Positions 36,604 to 44,994 of a stretch of 64,000 bases of DNA are shown in pieces. Source of the DNA: CAIKZZ01 sp035604595. Its GTDB lineage: Bacteria > Pseudomonadota > Gammaproteobacteria > Steroidobacterales > Steroidobacteraceae. The stretch lies in contig DATNIE010000033.1 in NCBI GenBank assembly GCA_035604595.1, positions 29,394 to 93,393 of the forward strand, written 5' to 3'. Below the pieces are notes generated by a model that made no database searches, was not told the origin of the DNA, and saw only the letters and a list, made by a program, of their open reading frames with translations. How positions within the stretch are numbered: position 1 is the first letter of the stretch; every line of letters starts with the position of its first letter. A program made the position numbers and the translations under genes.

Positions 36604-37044
36604 GTGACGAAGACGACGCGGGAATCGGCGGAGGAGGCCGCGCGGCGCCTCTACGCAACGGATCTGGCCTCGCAGGGCCTCGGCATGACGCTCATTGACG
36701 TCGGTGCGGGGACTGCGACCGTCACGATGACCGTGCGCGCCGACATGACCAACGGCCACGGGATCTGCCATGGCGGTTTCATCTTCCTGCTGGCCGACAG
36801 CGCATTCGCCTTTGCCTGCAACAGCCACGGTACCCCGACGGTCGCGGCCGGCGCGACCATCGATTTTCTGGCGCCGGTCTGGGCCGGCGACCAGCTGACC
36901 GCCGTGGCCCGGGAGGAGTGGCTGGGTGGGCGTACCGGCATCTACGACATCGTGGTCACGCGGACGGACGACACGGTCATCGCCCATTTCCGCGGTCGCT
37001 CGCACCGCCTCACCCGGGCGCCAGAGTCTCCGTCGAAGGACTAG
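36604..37044 (+). CDS. paaI: PaaI acyl-CoA thioesterase
   Basis: A 146-aa hotdog thioesterase that clears dead-end hydroxyphenylacetyl-CoA or related esters. GTG 36604 follows GGAG. The family motif is NGHGICHGGFIFLLADSAFAF, with Asp in the last part, and FLAPVWAGDQLTA follows. Its place between paaG and paaJ is common in paa operons. Confidence 0.93.
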   Translation: MTKTTRESAEEAARRLYATDLASQGLGMTLIDVGAGTATVTMTVRADMTNGHGICHGGFIFLLADSAFAFACNSHGTPTVAAGATIDFLAPVWAGDQLTAVAREEWLGGRTGIYDIVVTRTDDTVIAHFRGRSHRLTRAPESPSKD

Positions 37045-37049
37045 CCGAC

Positions 37050-38252
37050 ATGCGCGACGCGTTCATCTGTGATGCCATCCGCACGCCCATCGGGCGCTAC
37101 GCCGGCGCACTGTCGGCCGTCCGGACCGACGACCTCGCGGCCATTCCCCTCAAGGCATTACTCAGCCGCAATCCGTCACTGGCTTCAGCCGCGATCGACG
37201 ATGTCGTACTCGGCTGTGCGAACCAGGCCGGGGAGGACAACCGTAATGTCGCGCGAATGGCGGCGCTGCTCGCGGGGCTGCCGGAGTCTGTCCCGGGAGT
37301 GACTGTCAACCGGCTGTGCGGTTCCGGGCTCGATGCGGTTGCGATGAGCGCCCGGATGATCCGCACCGGTGAGGCGGATGTCGTCATCGCCGGAGGCGTC
37401 GAGAGCATGAGCCGCGCACCGTATGTTGTCGCAAAGGCCGCAGCGCCCTTCGCCCGCGACGTCCAGATGTTCGACACGACGATCGGCTGGCGCTTTGTCA
37501 ATCCGCTCCTCAAGAAGCAATATGGTATCGACTCGATGCCGGAGACGGCGGAGAACGTTGCGGCGGACTTCCGCGTCGGCCGCGCGGACCAGGATCGCTT
37601 TGCGCTGCGGAGCCAGGAGCGTGCCCTCGCGGCCCAGGCGAACGGCATCTTCGCCACAGAGATCGTGCCGGTCACGGTACCTGGAAAGAAGGGCGAGTCG
37701 CAGACCGTCGACCGCGACGAGCATCCGCGGGCGACCAGCCTCGAGGCACTCGCCCGTCTCGGGACTCCGTTCCGGGACGGCGGCAGCATCACGGCGGGCA
37801 ACGCCTCCGGCGTCAACGACGGGGCCGCCGCGGTGCTGATCGCGAGTGAGGCCGCGGCAAAGCGCTATGGGCTGACGCCGCGAGCGCGCGTGCTCGGCGC
37901 CGCGGTGGCGGGCGTCGCGCCACGGATCATGGGAATGGGACCCGTGCCCGCGACTCGGAAACTCCTCCGCCATCTGGGATGGGAGCTGGCGGCGATCGAC
38001 CTCATCGAGCTCAACGAGGCGTTCGCGGCGCAGGCCCTTGCCGTGCTGCGGGAGCTCGGGCTCCCCGATGACGCGCCCCACGTGAACCCGAACGGCGGCG
38101 CGATCGCGCTCGGGCATCCGCTCGGCGCGAGCGGGGCACGCCTCGTGACCACTGCCCTCTACCAGCTGGGCCGGACCGGTGGCCGGCGCGCGCTCTGCAC
38201 GATGTGCATCGGCGTCGGGCAGGGCATCGCGCTCGCCATCGAGCGCGTCTGA
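37050..38252 (+). CDS. paaJ: 3-oxoadipyl-CoA/3-oxo-5,6-dehydrosuberyl-CoA thiolase
   Basis: A 400-aa thiolase from ATG 37050. The nucleophile is Cys90 in NRLCGSGLDAV, the base is His in NGGAIALGHPLGASGAR and the second Cys lies in CTMCIGVGQG. It cleaves both the 8-carbon and the 6-carbon 3-oxo intermediates of the paa pathway. PcaF-type beta-ketoadipyl thiolases are very similar; the operon position favours PaaJ. Confidence 0.93.
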   Translation: MRDAFICDAIRTPIGRYAGALSAVRTDDLAAIPLKALLSRNPSLASAAIDDVVLGCANQAGEDNRNVARMAALLAGLPESVPGVTVNRLCGSGLDAVAMSARMIRTGEADVVIAGGVESMSRAPYVVAKAAAPFARDVQMFDTTIGWRFVNPLLKKQYGIDSMPETAENVAADFRVGRADQDRFALRSQERALAAQANGIFATEIVPVTVPGKKGESQTVDRDEHPRATSLEALARLGTPFRDGGSITAGNASGVNDGAAAVLIASEAAAKRYGLTPRARVLGAAVAGVAPRIMGMGPVPATRKLLRHLGWELAAIDLIELNEAFAAQALAVLRELGLPDDAPHVNPNGGAIALGHPLGASGARLVTTALYQLGRTGGRRALCTMCIGVGQGIALAIERV

Positions 38253-38266
38253 GCGCGGGATTTCCG

Positions 38267-40399
38267 ATGACCGACGGGCAGGTGAGGTGTAGGAGCGAGG
38301 AAGGCATCGCCATCGTCGAGATCGACAATCCCCCCGTCAATGCCCTCGCACAGCCGGTGCGCGCGGCGTTCCTCGACGCCATCGTCGCGGCTGAGGCGGA
38401 TCCCAAAGTCAGGGCCATCGTCATCCACGGCGTGGGGCGGTTCTTCGTCGCGGGCGCGGATATTCGCGAGTTCGACGCACCGCCGCGCACACCGTTGCTG
38501 AACGATGCACTGCTGCGGCTCGAGGCCTCCAACAAGCCCGTCATCGCGGCACTCCACGGCGCCGCCCTCGGCGGCGGTCTCGAACTCGCGCTCGCAAGCC
38601 ACTACCGGTGTGCGACGGCCGACGTATCGCTGGGCCTGCCGGAGGTCAAGCTTGGCCTGCTCCCGGGGTCCGGCGGGACGCAGCGGCTGCCGCGCCTCGT
38701 TGGGCCTATAGTCGCGCTCGAGATGATGCTGACCGGAAATCCGATCGACGCCGCGCGCGCCAAGGCGCTCGGCATCATCGACCGGTTGCTCGAAGGGCCG
38801 GATGCGCTCGCGGGCGCCGTTCGCTATGCCCACGAACTCGTGGTGGAGGCTGCGCCACCGCGGCGGTTGCGCGAGCGGAGCGTCGACCGCACGGGCGCCG
38901 ATTCAGACTTCTTCGCCGCGCAGCGCACGCGGGTCGCGAAGGAGAGCCCGGGGCTGCTCGCGCCCGCCTATATAATAGAGTGTGTCGAAGCCGCCTTGAG
39001 CCAGCCCTTCGAGGCGGCACTCGCCTTGTCCCGGCGGCGCTTCGAGGAGTGCCGCACCTCGGTGGCGTCGCAGAGCCTCCGCCACCTGTTCTTCGCCGAG
39101 CGGCCGGGCGCCCCGGCCGCGCCGCAGCCCGCGGCGCGGACCGTCAAGCGCGTCGCGGTGATCGGTGCGGGCACGATGGGCGCGGGAATTGCGATCAGTC
39201 TCGCGATGTCGGGTCACGACGTGACCCTGATTGATCCGCAGCCGGCGGCCCTCGAGGCGGGGCTCAAGCGCCTGGTATCGACGATCGAGGCCTCGGCCGC
39301 GAAGGGGCGAATTACGGCAGCGGATGCCGGCGCGGCGATCGCCCGCGTGGCCGGCGCTGGCGATCTAGCGGCGGCGGCGGATGCCGATCTTGTCATTGAG
39401 GCGGTGTTCGAGAGCATGGCGGTGAAGCAAGAGGTGTTCAGTGCGCTCGACCGCGCGTGCCGGCCGGGCGCCGTGCTCGCGACCAATACCTCGACACTCG
39501 ACGTCGACGCGATCGGCTCGGCAACCGCACGCCCGGAGTCGGTCGTCGGCATGCATTTCTTCAGCCCGGCCAACATCATGCGTCTCGTCGAGGTCGTCAA
39601 AGGGCCGGCGACCGGGCCCGAAGCGATCGCCACCGCGCTCGCAGTGACGCGCCGCATGGGCAAGCTCGGGATTGTCGTCGGCAACTGCTTCGGCTTTGTC
39701 GGCAACCGGATGCTGTACGCCTACGGCCGCGAGAATCAGCTGCTGCTGCTCGAGGGCGCGAGCCCGGCGGAGATCGACGCGGCCCTCAAGGCCTTCGGTA
39801 TGGCGATGGGCCCGAACGCGGTCGGCGACCTGGCCGGGCTCGATATTGGTTACCGCGTGCGCCGCGAGCGCAAGGACTTGCCGGGCGATCCGCGTTACTT
39901 TCGGATCGCGGACATCCTCGTCGAGGCCGGGCGCCTCGGCCAAAAGACGGGGCGCGGTGCGTTCCGCTACGCAGCGGGGTCGCGCGAGCCGCTGCCCGAT
40001 CCGGAGGTCGACGCGCTGATTGCGGCGGAAGCGACCCGCCTCGGTATCACGCGGCGTCGCATCGCCGACGAGGAGATCGTCGGGCGGTGCATCTACGCCC
40101 TGATCAACGAAGGCGCTCGCCTGCTCGGCGAGGGCATCGCCGCCTCGGCGGCCGATATCGATGCGATCTGGTGCAACGGCTACGGCTTTCCGCGGCTCCG
40201 GGGCGGGCCGATGTTTTACGCCGATACGCTCGGGCTCGGAGTCGTTCTCCAGGGCATCGAGCGTTATGCGCGAGAGCAGGGGCCGCGCGACTGGACGCCG
40301 GCGCCGCTGCTCGCCGAGCTTGCACAGCGCGGCAGTACGTTCGCGGAATGGGACCGCAGCGGGGCAGCGGCACAGCGTCCCGGTGGAGCAGGGCCATGA
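38267..40399 (+). CDS. Bifunctional enoyl-CoA hydratase/3-hydroxyacyl-CoA dehydrogenase
   Basis: A 710-aa fusion. Residues 1-190 are a crotonase domain (FFVAGADIREF, then ALGGGLELALA, then PEVKLGLLPGSGGTQR with the catalytic Glu), and residues 300-700 are a 3-hydroxyacyl-CoA dehydrogenase (VAVIGAGTMGAGIAISLA, then GMHFFSPANIMRLVEVV). It resembles FadJ/peroxisomal bifunctional enzymes without the thiolase. In this operon it would do the work of PaaF and PaaH: hydration of 2,3-dehydroadipyl-CoA and oxidation of 3-hydroxyadipyl-CoA. The stop overlaps the paaZ ATG. Confidence 0.93.
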   Translation: MTDGQVRCRSEEGIAIVEIDNPPVNALAQPVRAAFLDAIVAAEADPKVRAIVIHGVGRFFVAGADIREFDAPPRTPLLNDALLRLEASNKPVIAALHGAALGGGLELALASHYRCATADVSLGLPEVKLGLLPGSGGTQRLPRLVGPIVALEMMLTGNPIDAARAKALGIIDRLLEGPDALAGAVRYAHELVVEAAPPRRLRERSVDRTGADSDFFAAQRTRVAKESPGLLAPAYIIECVEAALSQPFEAALALSRRRFEECRTSVASQSLRHLFFAERPGAPAAPQPAARTVKRVAVIGAGTMGAGIAISLAMSGHDVTLIDPQPAALEAGLKRLVSTIEASAAKGRITAADAGAAIARVAGAGDLAAAADADLVIEAVFESMAVKQEVFSALDRACRPGAVLATNTSTLDVDAIGSATARPESVVGMHFFSPANIMRLVEVVKGPATGPEAIATALAVTRRMGKLGIVVGNCFGFVGNRMLYAYGRENQLLLLEGASPAEIDAALKAFGMAMGPNAVGDLAGLDIGYRVRRERKDLPGDPRYFRIADILVEAGRLGQKTGRGAFRYAAGSREPLPDPEVDALIAAEATRLGITRRRIADEEIVGRCIYALINEGARLLGEGIAASAADIDAIWCNGYGFPRLRGGPMFYADTLGLGVVLQGIERYAREQGPRDWTPAPLLAELAQRGSTFAEWDRSGAAAQRPGGAGP

Positions 40400-42453
40400 A
40401 GCTCGAGAGCTACGTGCAGGGCCGCTGGGTCGTCGGCACGGGGCCCGGCGTCGCGCTCAGGGACGCGACCACCGGTGCCGTCATTGCCGAAGCCTCATCC
40501 GCCGGCATCGACTTTGCGGGCGTGCTCGACTATGCGCGAAGCGTGGGCGGGCCGGCGCTGCGGGCGCTGACGTTCCACCAGCGTGCGGCACAGCTGAAGA
40601 CGCTCGGCAGGAAGCTGTCGGAGCTCAAGGAGGAGTTCTACACACTCTCGTATCACACCGGCGCGACGAAGGCCGACGCATGGGTCGACATCGACGGTGG
40701 CATCGGCACGATGCTGGTGTTTGCGAGCAAAGGATCGCGCGAGCTGCCCGACGGCCACGTCTACATCGATGGGGCCGTGGAAAGCCTGTCCCGGGGCGGC
40801 AGCTTCGTCGGGCAGCACATCTGTGTGCCGCTCGAGGGAGCGGCGGTTCATATCAATGCGTTCAACTTCCCCGTCTGGGGCATGCTCGAGAAGCTCGCTC
40901 CGACGCTGCTTGCCGGCGTTCCGGCGGTCGTCAAGCCCGCGACCGCGACGGCGTATCTGACGGAACGCGTCGTGCACCGGATCATCGAATCCGGGATCCT
41001 GCCCGAGGGCGCCCTGCAGCTCATTGCCGGCGGCCTTGGTGATCTCTTCGATCACCTGACGTGCCAGGACATCGTGTCGTTTACGGGCTCCGCAACCACC
41101 GCCGAGCGCCTCAGGACCCACCCGACGATTGTCCGTGAGTCAGTCCGTTTCCTGGCCGAGACCGACTCGCTCAACTCCTCGATCCTCGCCCCGGACGTCC
41201 AGCGCGACATGCCGGAATTCGACCTCTTCATTCAGGAGGTCGTGCGCGAAATGACCGCGAAGGCCGGCCAGAAGTGCACGGCGATCCGCAAGGCACTCGT
41301 GCCGCGCATGCTGAGCGGCGAGGTGGTGACGGCGCTGCAGGCAGCCCTCGCCAAGGTCGTCATCGGTGATCCGCGGGCCGAGGGCGTGCGGATGGGTCCG
41401 CTCGCGAGCCTCGAGCAGCGCACCGAGGTGCTGGCACGGGTGGCCGAGCTGCGCCGCGAGACGGCGCTCGTCGCGGGTGACCCGGAGCACTTTACAGTGA
41501 CGGGCGCCGACCGCGAGCGCGGCGCGTTCGTCCCGCCGCTGCTCCTGCTGTGCAATGCGCCGTCGACGGCACGCGCCGTCCACCAGGTTGAGGCGTTCGG
41601 GCCGGTCGCAACCGTGCTGCCCTACGCCGACGTGCCCGAGGCGATCCATCTCGCGCGGCGCGGCGCCGGCAGCCTCGTGGCATCGGTGTTCTCGGCGGAC
41701 GATGCGATCGCGGCCGAGCTCGTCCTCGGGCTCGCCCCTTTCCACGGGCGCATCGTCGTCGTGAACCGGCACTGCGCGAAGGAATCGACGGGACATGGCT
41801 CGCCGCTCGCGCACCTGGTGCACGGCGGACCGGGCCGTGCCGGCGGTGGGGAGGAGATGGGAGGCATCCGCGGCGTAATGCACTACCTGCAGCGCGTGGC
41901 CATCCAGGGCTCGCCCGATACAATCGCGGCGGTGAGCAAGCGGTGGGTCCGCGGCGGTACCCAGCGCGATCCGCGCAGGCACCCGTTTCGTCTGCCGTTC
42001 GGCGAGCTCGTCATCGGCGATACGTTCAAGTCGGCCGAACGGACCGTGACCGTCGAGGACATCGAACGCTTCGCGCTGCTGACGGGCGATACGTTCTATG
42101 CGCACATGAGCGAGACGGAAGCCGCCCGCAACCCGCTGTTCGGTGGCCGCGTCGCACATGGCTACTTCCTGATCGCGGCCGCCGCGGGCTTATTCGTCGA
42201 CCCGGACTACGGGCCGGTGCTCGGTAACTACGGGCTCGACAACCTGCGGTTCGTGAAGCCAGTCAAGCCTGGTGACCGGATCAAGGTCCGCCTCACGTGC
42301 AAGGAGAAGACTCTCCGGCCGGACAAGGGCTGGGGTGAGGTCGCCTGGGATACGGAGATCACGAACCAGAGCGGCGAGACGGTGGCCTCCTACGAGGTGC
42401 TGACGATGGTCAGTATTCACGCCATACCGGACGCGGTCACGGCGCAGCGATGA
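40396..42453 (+). CDS. paaZ: PaaZ, oxepin-CoA hydrolase/semialdehyde dehydrogenase
   Basis: A 685-aa bifunctional protein. Residues 1-520 are an aldehyde dehydrogenase with Glu255 in FLAETDSLN and Cys294 in KAGQKCTAI, one position from the E. coli enzyme. Residues 530-685 are a MaoC hotdog hydratase (LLTGDTFYAHMSE, NPLFGGRVAHGYF) that opens the oxepin ring. Both active sites look intact. ATG 40396 overlaps the previous stop. Confidence 0.96.
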   Translation: MKLESYVQGRWVVGTGPGVALRDATTGAVIAEASSAGIDFAGVLDYARSVGGPALRALTFHQRAAQLKTLGRKLSELKEEFYTLSYHTGATKADAWVDIDGGIGTMLVFASKGSRELPDGHVYIDGAVESLSRGGSFVGQHICVPLEGAAVHINAFNFPVWGMLEKLAPTLLAGVPAVVKPATATAYLTERVVHRIIESGILPEGALQLIAGGLGDLFDHLTCQDIVSFTGSATTAERLRTHPTIVRESVRFLAETDSLNSSILAPDVQRDMPEFDLFIQEVVREMTAKAGQKCTAIRKALVPRMLSGEVVTALQAALAKVVIGDPRAEGVRMGPLASLEQRTEVLARVAELRRETALVAGDPEHFTVTGADRERGAFVPPLLLLCNAPSTARAVHQVEAFGPVATVLPYADVPEAIHLARRGAGSLVASVFSADDAIAAELVLGLAPFHGRIVVVNRHCAKESTGHGSPLAHLVHGGPGRAGGGEEMGGIRGVMHYLQRVAIQGSPDTIAAVSKRWVRGGTQRDPRRHPFRLPFGELVIGDTFKSAERTVTVEDIERFALLTGDTFYAHMSETEAARNPLFGGRVAHGYFLIAAAAGLFVDPDYGPVLGNYGLDNLRFVKPVKPGDRIKVRLTCKEKTLRPDKGWGEVAWDTEITNQSGETVASYEVLTMVSIHAIPDAVTAQR

Positions 42454-42478
42454 ACACGCTCGCGCGGGCGGACTGACG

Positions 42479-43300
42479 ATGGCAGCCGACCTCGCCCGGT
42501 ATCGCGCCGAGTTCCGGAGCCTCACGTTCGAGGAACCGGAAGCTCACGTCCTTGGAATCGTCATCAGCAAGGAGGGCAGCCTCAATGCCGCGGATGCATC
42601 GATGCACCGGGACCTTTCGCAGGTATGGCGGACGATCGATACCGACCCGAGCGTACGCGCCGTCCTCGTCCGCGGCGCCGGGGCGAACTTCTCCTCGGGC
42701 GGAGACTTCGAGCTGATCGAGCAGATGATCGCCGACGAAGCCACGCTGCTGCGCGTCTGGAAGGAAGCGTCCGATCTCGTCTACAACCTCGTCAACTGCT
42801 CAAAACCCGTGGTCTCGGCGATCCGCGGCTCCGCGGTCGGCGCCGGGCTCGCGGTTGCGTTGCTCGCGGACGTGTCCGTAGCGGGCAAGAACGCCCGGAT
42901 CCTCGACGGGCACACGCGCCTGGGCGTTGCGGCGGGCGATCATGCGGTCATCATCTGGCCGCTGCTGTGCGGGCTCGCGAAGGCGCGCTACCACCTGTTG
43001 ACCAACAAGCCGCTGACCGGGGTGGAGGCGGAACGCATCGGCCTCGTCGGGCTGTGCGTCGAGGACGAGGCGGTCCTGCCGACGGCCCTCGAGCTGTGCC
43101 GCGAGCTCGCGGCGGGCAGTGCCAGCGCGATTCGCTTCACGAAGCACGCGCTCAACAACTGGCTACGCCTTGCCGGACCCAGTTTCGATGCATCGCTGGC
43201 ACTCGAATTCCTCGGGTTCCGGCTGAGTGATGTCCGCGAGGGGCTCGATGCGGTTCGCTCGAAGCGGCCACCGCTGTTCCGCCGGCCCGGGCCCGGCTGA
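42479..43300 (+). CDS. Enoyl-CoA hydratase/isomerase family protein
   Basis: A 273-aa crotonase-fold protein. Oxyanion motifs are NFSSGGDFELI and GSAVGAGLAVAL. Instead of the usual EVKLGLLPGSGGTQR it has a GVAAGDHAVIIWPLLCG segment, a subfamily seen in several actinobacterial and proteobacterial catabolic clusters with no fixed reaction. The fused hydratase upstream already covers PaaF, so this may be a second hydratase or an isomerase with other substrates. Confidence 0.85.
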   Translation: MAADLARYRAEFRSLTFEEPEAHVLGIVISKEGSLNAADASMHRDLSQVWRTIDTDPSVRAVLVRGAGANFSSGGDFELIEQMIADEATLLRVWKEASDLVYNLVNCSKPVVSAIRGSAVGAGLAVALLADVSVAGKNARILDGHTRLGVAAGDHAVIIWPLLCGLAKARYHLLTNKPLTGVEAERIGLVGLCVEDEAVLPTALELCRELAAGSASAIRFTKHALNNWLRLAGPSFDASLALEFLGFRLSDVREGLDAVRSKRPPLFRRPGPG

Positions 43301-43353
43301 CGGACGTGATGAGTTGCCAGCGGCAGTGGCCGTCGGCCAGGAGGGGGCAGATC

Positions 43354-44676
43354 ATGACGAGCACGAAAGATCGGGGACCAGCGAGCGGCGGCTTCGAGGC
43401 GATCGAGACGGCGAGCCAGGACGAGCTCGCCGCGTTGCAGCTCAAACGGCTCCAGTGGTCGCTCAATCATGCGTACCGCAACGTCTCTCATTACCGCACG
43501 GTCTTCGACCAGGCCGGAGTCCATCCGGATGACCTGCGCGAGCTCGCCGATCTCAAGAAATTCCCCCTCCTCGCCAAGAGCGACCTCCGCGACCACTACC
43601 CCTTTGGCCTGTTCGCCGTGCCGCGCGAACAGATCGTGCGTATCCACGCCTCGAGCGGGACGACCGGCAAGCCGACCGTCGTCGGCTACACGAAGAACGA
43701 CATCGATACCTGGGCGGGCCTCGTGGCGCGATCAATCTATGCCGCGGGCGGGCGGCCCGGCCAGATCGTGCACAACGCTTACGGCTATGGCCTCTTCACC
43801 GGCGGCCTCGGCGCTCATTACGGCGCGGAACGGCTCGGCTGCACCGTCGTGCCGATGTCTGGCGGCCAGACCGAGAAACAGGTCCAGCTGATCCTCGATT
43901 TCCAGCCGCACGTGATCATGGTGACTCCGTCCTACATGCTGACCATTGCCGAGGAATTCGAGCGCCAGGGACTCGATGCGGCCGGCTGTTCGCTCAAGGT
44001 TGGAATATTCGGAGCGGAGCCGTGGACGGGAAGCATGCGCGAGGAAATCGAGCGCCGCATGGGGCTCGATGCCATCGACATCTACGGGCTGTCGGAAGTC
44101 ATGGGACCCGGCGTTGCCTGCGAATGCGTCGAGTCAAAGGACGGGCCGGTGATCTGGGAAGACCATTTCTATCCCGAGATCATCGATCCAGAGACGGGGG
44201 CATTGATGCCGGACGGGGAGGAGGGCGAACTCGTTCTGACGTCGCTCGCGAAGGAGGCGCTGCCCGTTATTCGCTACCGCACGCGCGATCGAACGCGGCT
44301 GTTGCCACCGACCGCCCGCTCGATGCGCCGGCTTGGCCGAATCAACGGCCGGACAGATGACATGCTGATCATCCGGGGCGTCAACGTGTTCCCGAGCCAG
44401 ATCGAGGAACTCATTCTGAAGGAGCGTATCTTTGCGCCGGTGTACCTGCTCGAGGTGACTCGCGAGGGCTATCTCGATGCGCTGACAGTGCATGTCGAAT
44501 GGCCCGCCGAACCTGCGGGCGGCGCGCCACCTCGGGAACAGGCCGCCCGTCAGCTGGTGCACCAGGTAAAGTCCTCCATCGGAATCTCGATCAATGTCCG
44601 GGTGGCGGACCCAAAGACGCTCGATCGGTCGGTCGGCAAGGCCCGGCGCGTCATCGATCGGCGCCGCGGTGGATGA
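43354..44676 (+). CDS. paaK: Phenylacetate-CoA ligase
   Basis: A 440-aa AMP-forming ligase that activates phenylacetate to phenylacetyl-CoA. ATG 43354 is preferred to the upstream ATG 43306 because GGAGGG lies 8 bases before it. The ATP loop is HASSGTTGKPTVVGY, the adenine region YGLSEVMGPGVACE, and the hinge is GRTDDMLIIRGVNVFPSQIEE. This is the only CoA ligase in the window and could feed both the aerobic and the anaerobic route. Confidence 0.96.
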   Translation: MTSTKDRGPASGGFEAIETASQDELAALQLKRLQWSLNHAYRNVSHYRTVFDQAGVHPDDLRELADLKKFPLLAKSDLRDHYPFGLFAVPREQIVRIHASSGTTGKPTVVGYTKNDIDTWAGLVARSIYAAGGRPGQIVHNAYGYGLFTGGLGAHYGAERLGCTVVPMSGGQTEKQVQLILDFQPHVIMVTPSYMLTIAEEFERQGLDAAGCSLKVGIFGAEPWTGSMREEIERRMGLDAIDIYGLSEVMGPGVACECVESKDGPVIWEDHFYPEIIDPETGALMPDGEEGELVLTSLAKEALPVIRYRTRDRTRLLPPTARSMRRLGRINGRTDDMLIIRGVNVFPSQIEELILKERIFAPVYLLEVTREGYLDALTVHVEWPAEPAGGAPPREQAARQLVHQVKSSIGISINVRVADPKTLDRSVGKARRVIDRRRGG

Positions 44677-44994
44677 TGGTTGCCGCGAAGCGGCGCGCGC
44701 CGGTCGCTCTGCTCGACCAGATTCGGGCTGCTGGCATCCGCTTCTACGCGGTCTCGATCGGGCGCGAGACTGACGACGTCACGCCCCTGCCAGCAACGTC
44801 ATGCCAGGGGCGGCGGCGCGCTTCCTCCCGTTTGCAGCCGCGGACCCGGAAACGCTCATTGTCGAGGGCTTCAATACCCGTCACCCGGCGCTCGTTGCGA
44901 GGATCCCCCGCACCTGCGCCGCGGGCAGCCGTGTGCTCTGGCGGGCGTCGCGGATCGACGGCCAGCCGCCCGAGCGCCTGAGCCGCAGCGCGTC
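44677..44994. other. Short stretch with overlapping doubtful frames
   Basis: Between paaK and the end of the TonB receptor gene. A plus-strand frame beginning at ATG 44676 reads MVAAKRRAPVALLDQIRAAG and continues for about 45 plausible residues. A second plus-strand frame at 44801-44998 reads RFLPFAAADPETLIVEGFN and onward. They could be two halves of one small gene broken by a frameshift near 44790-44820. I recognise no family. Confidence 0.3.
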
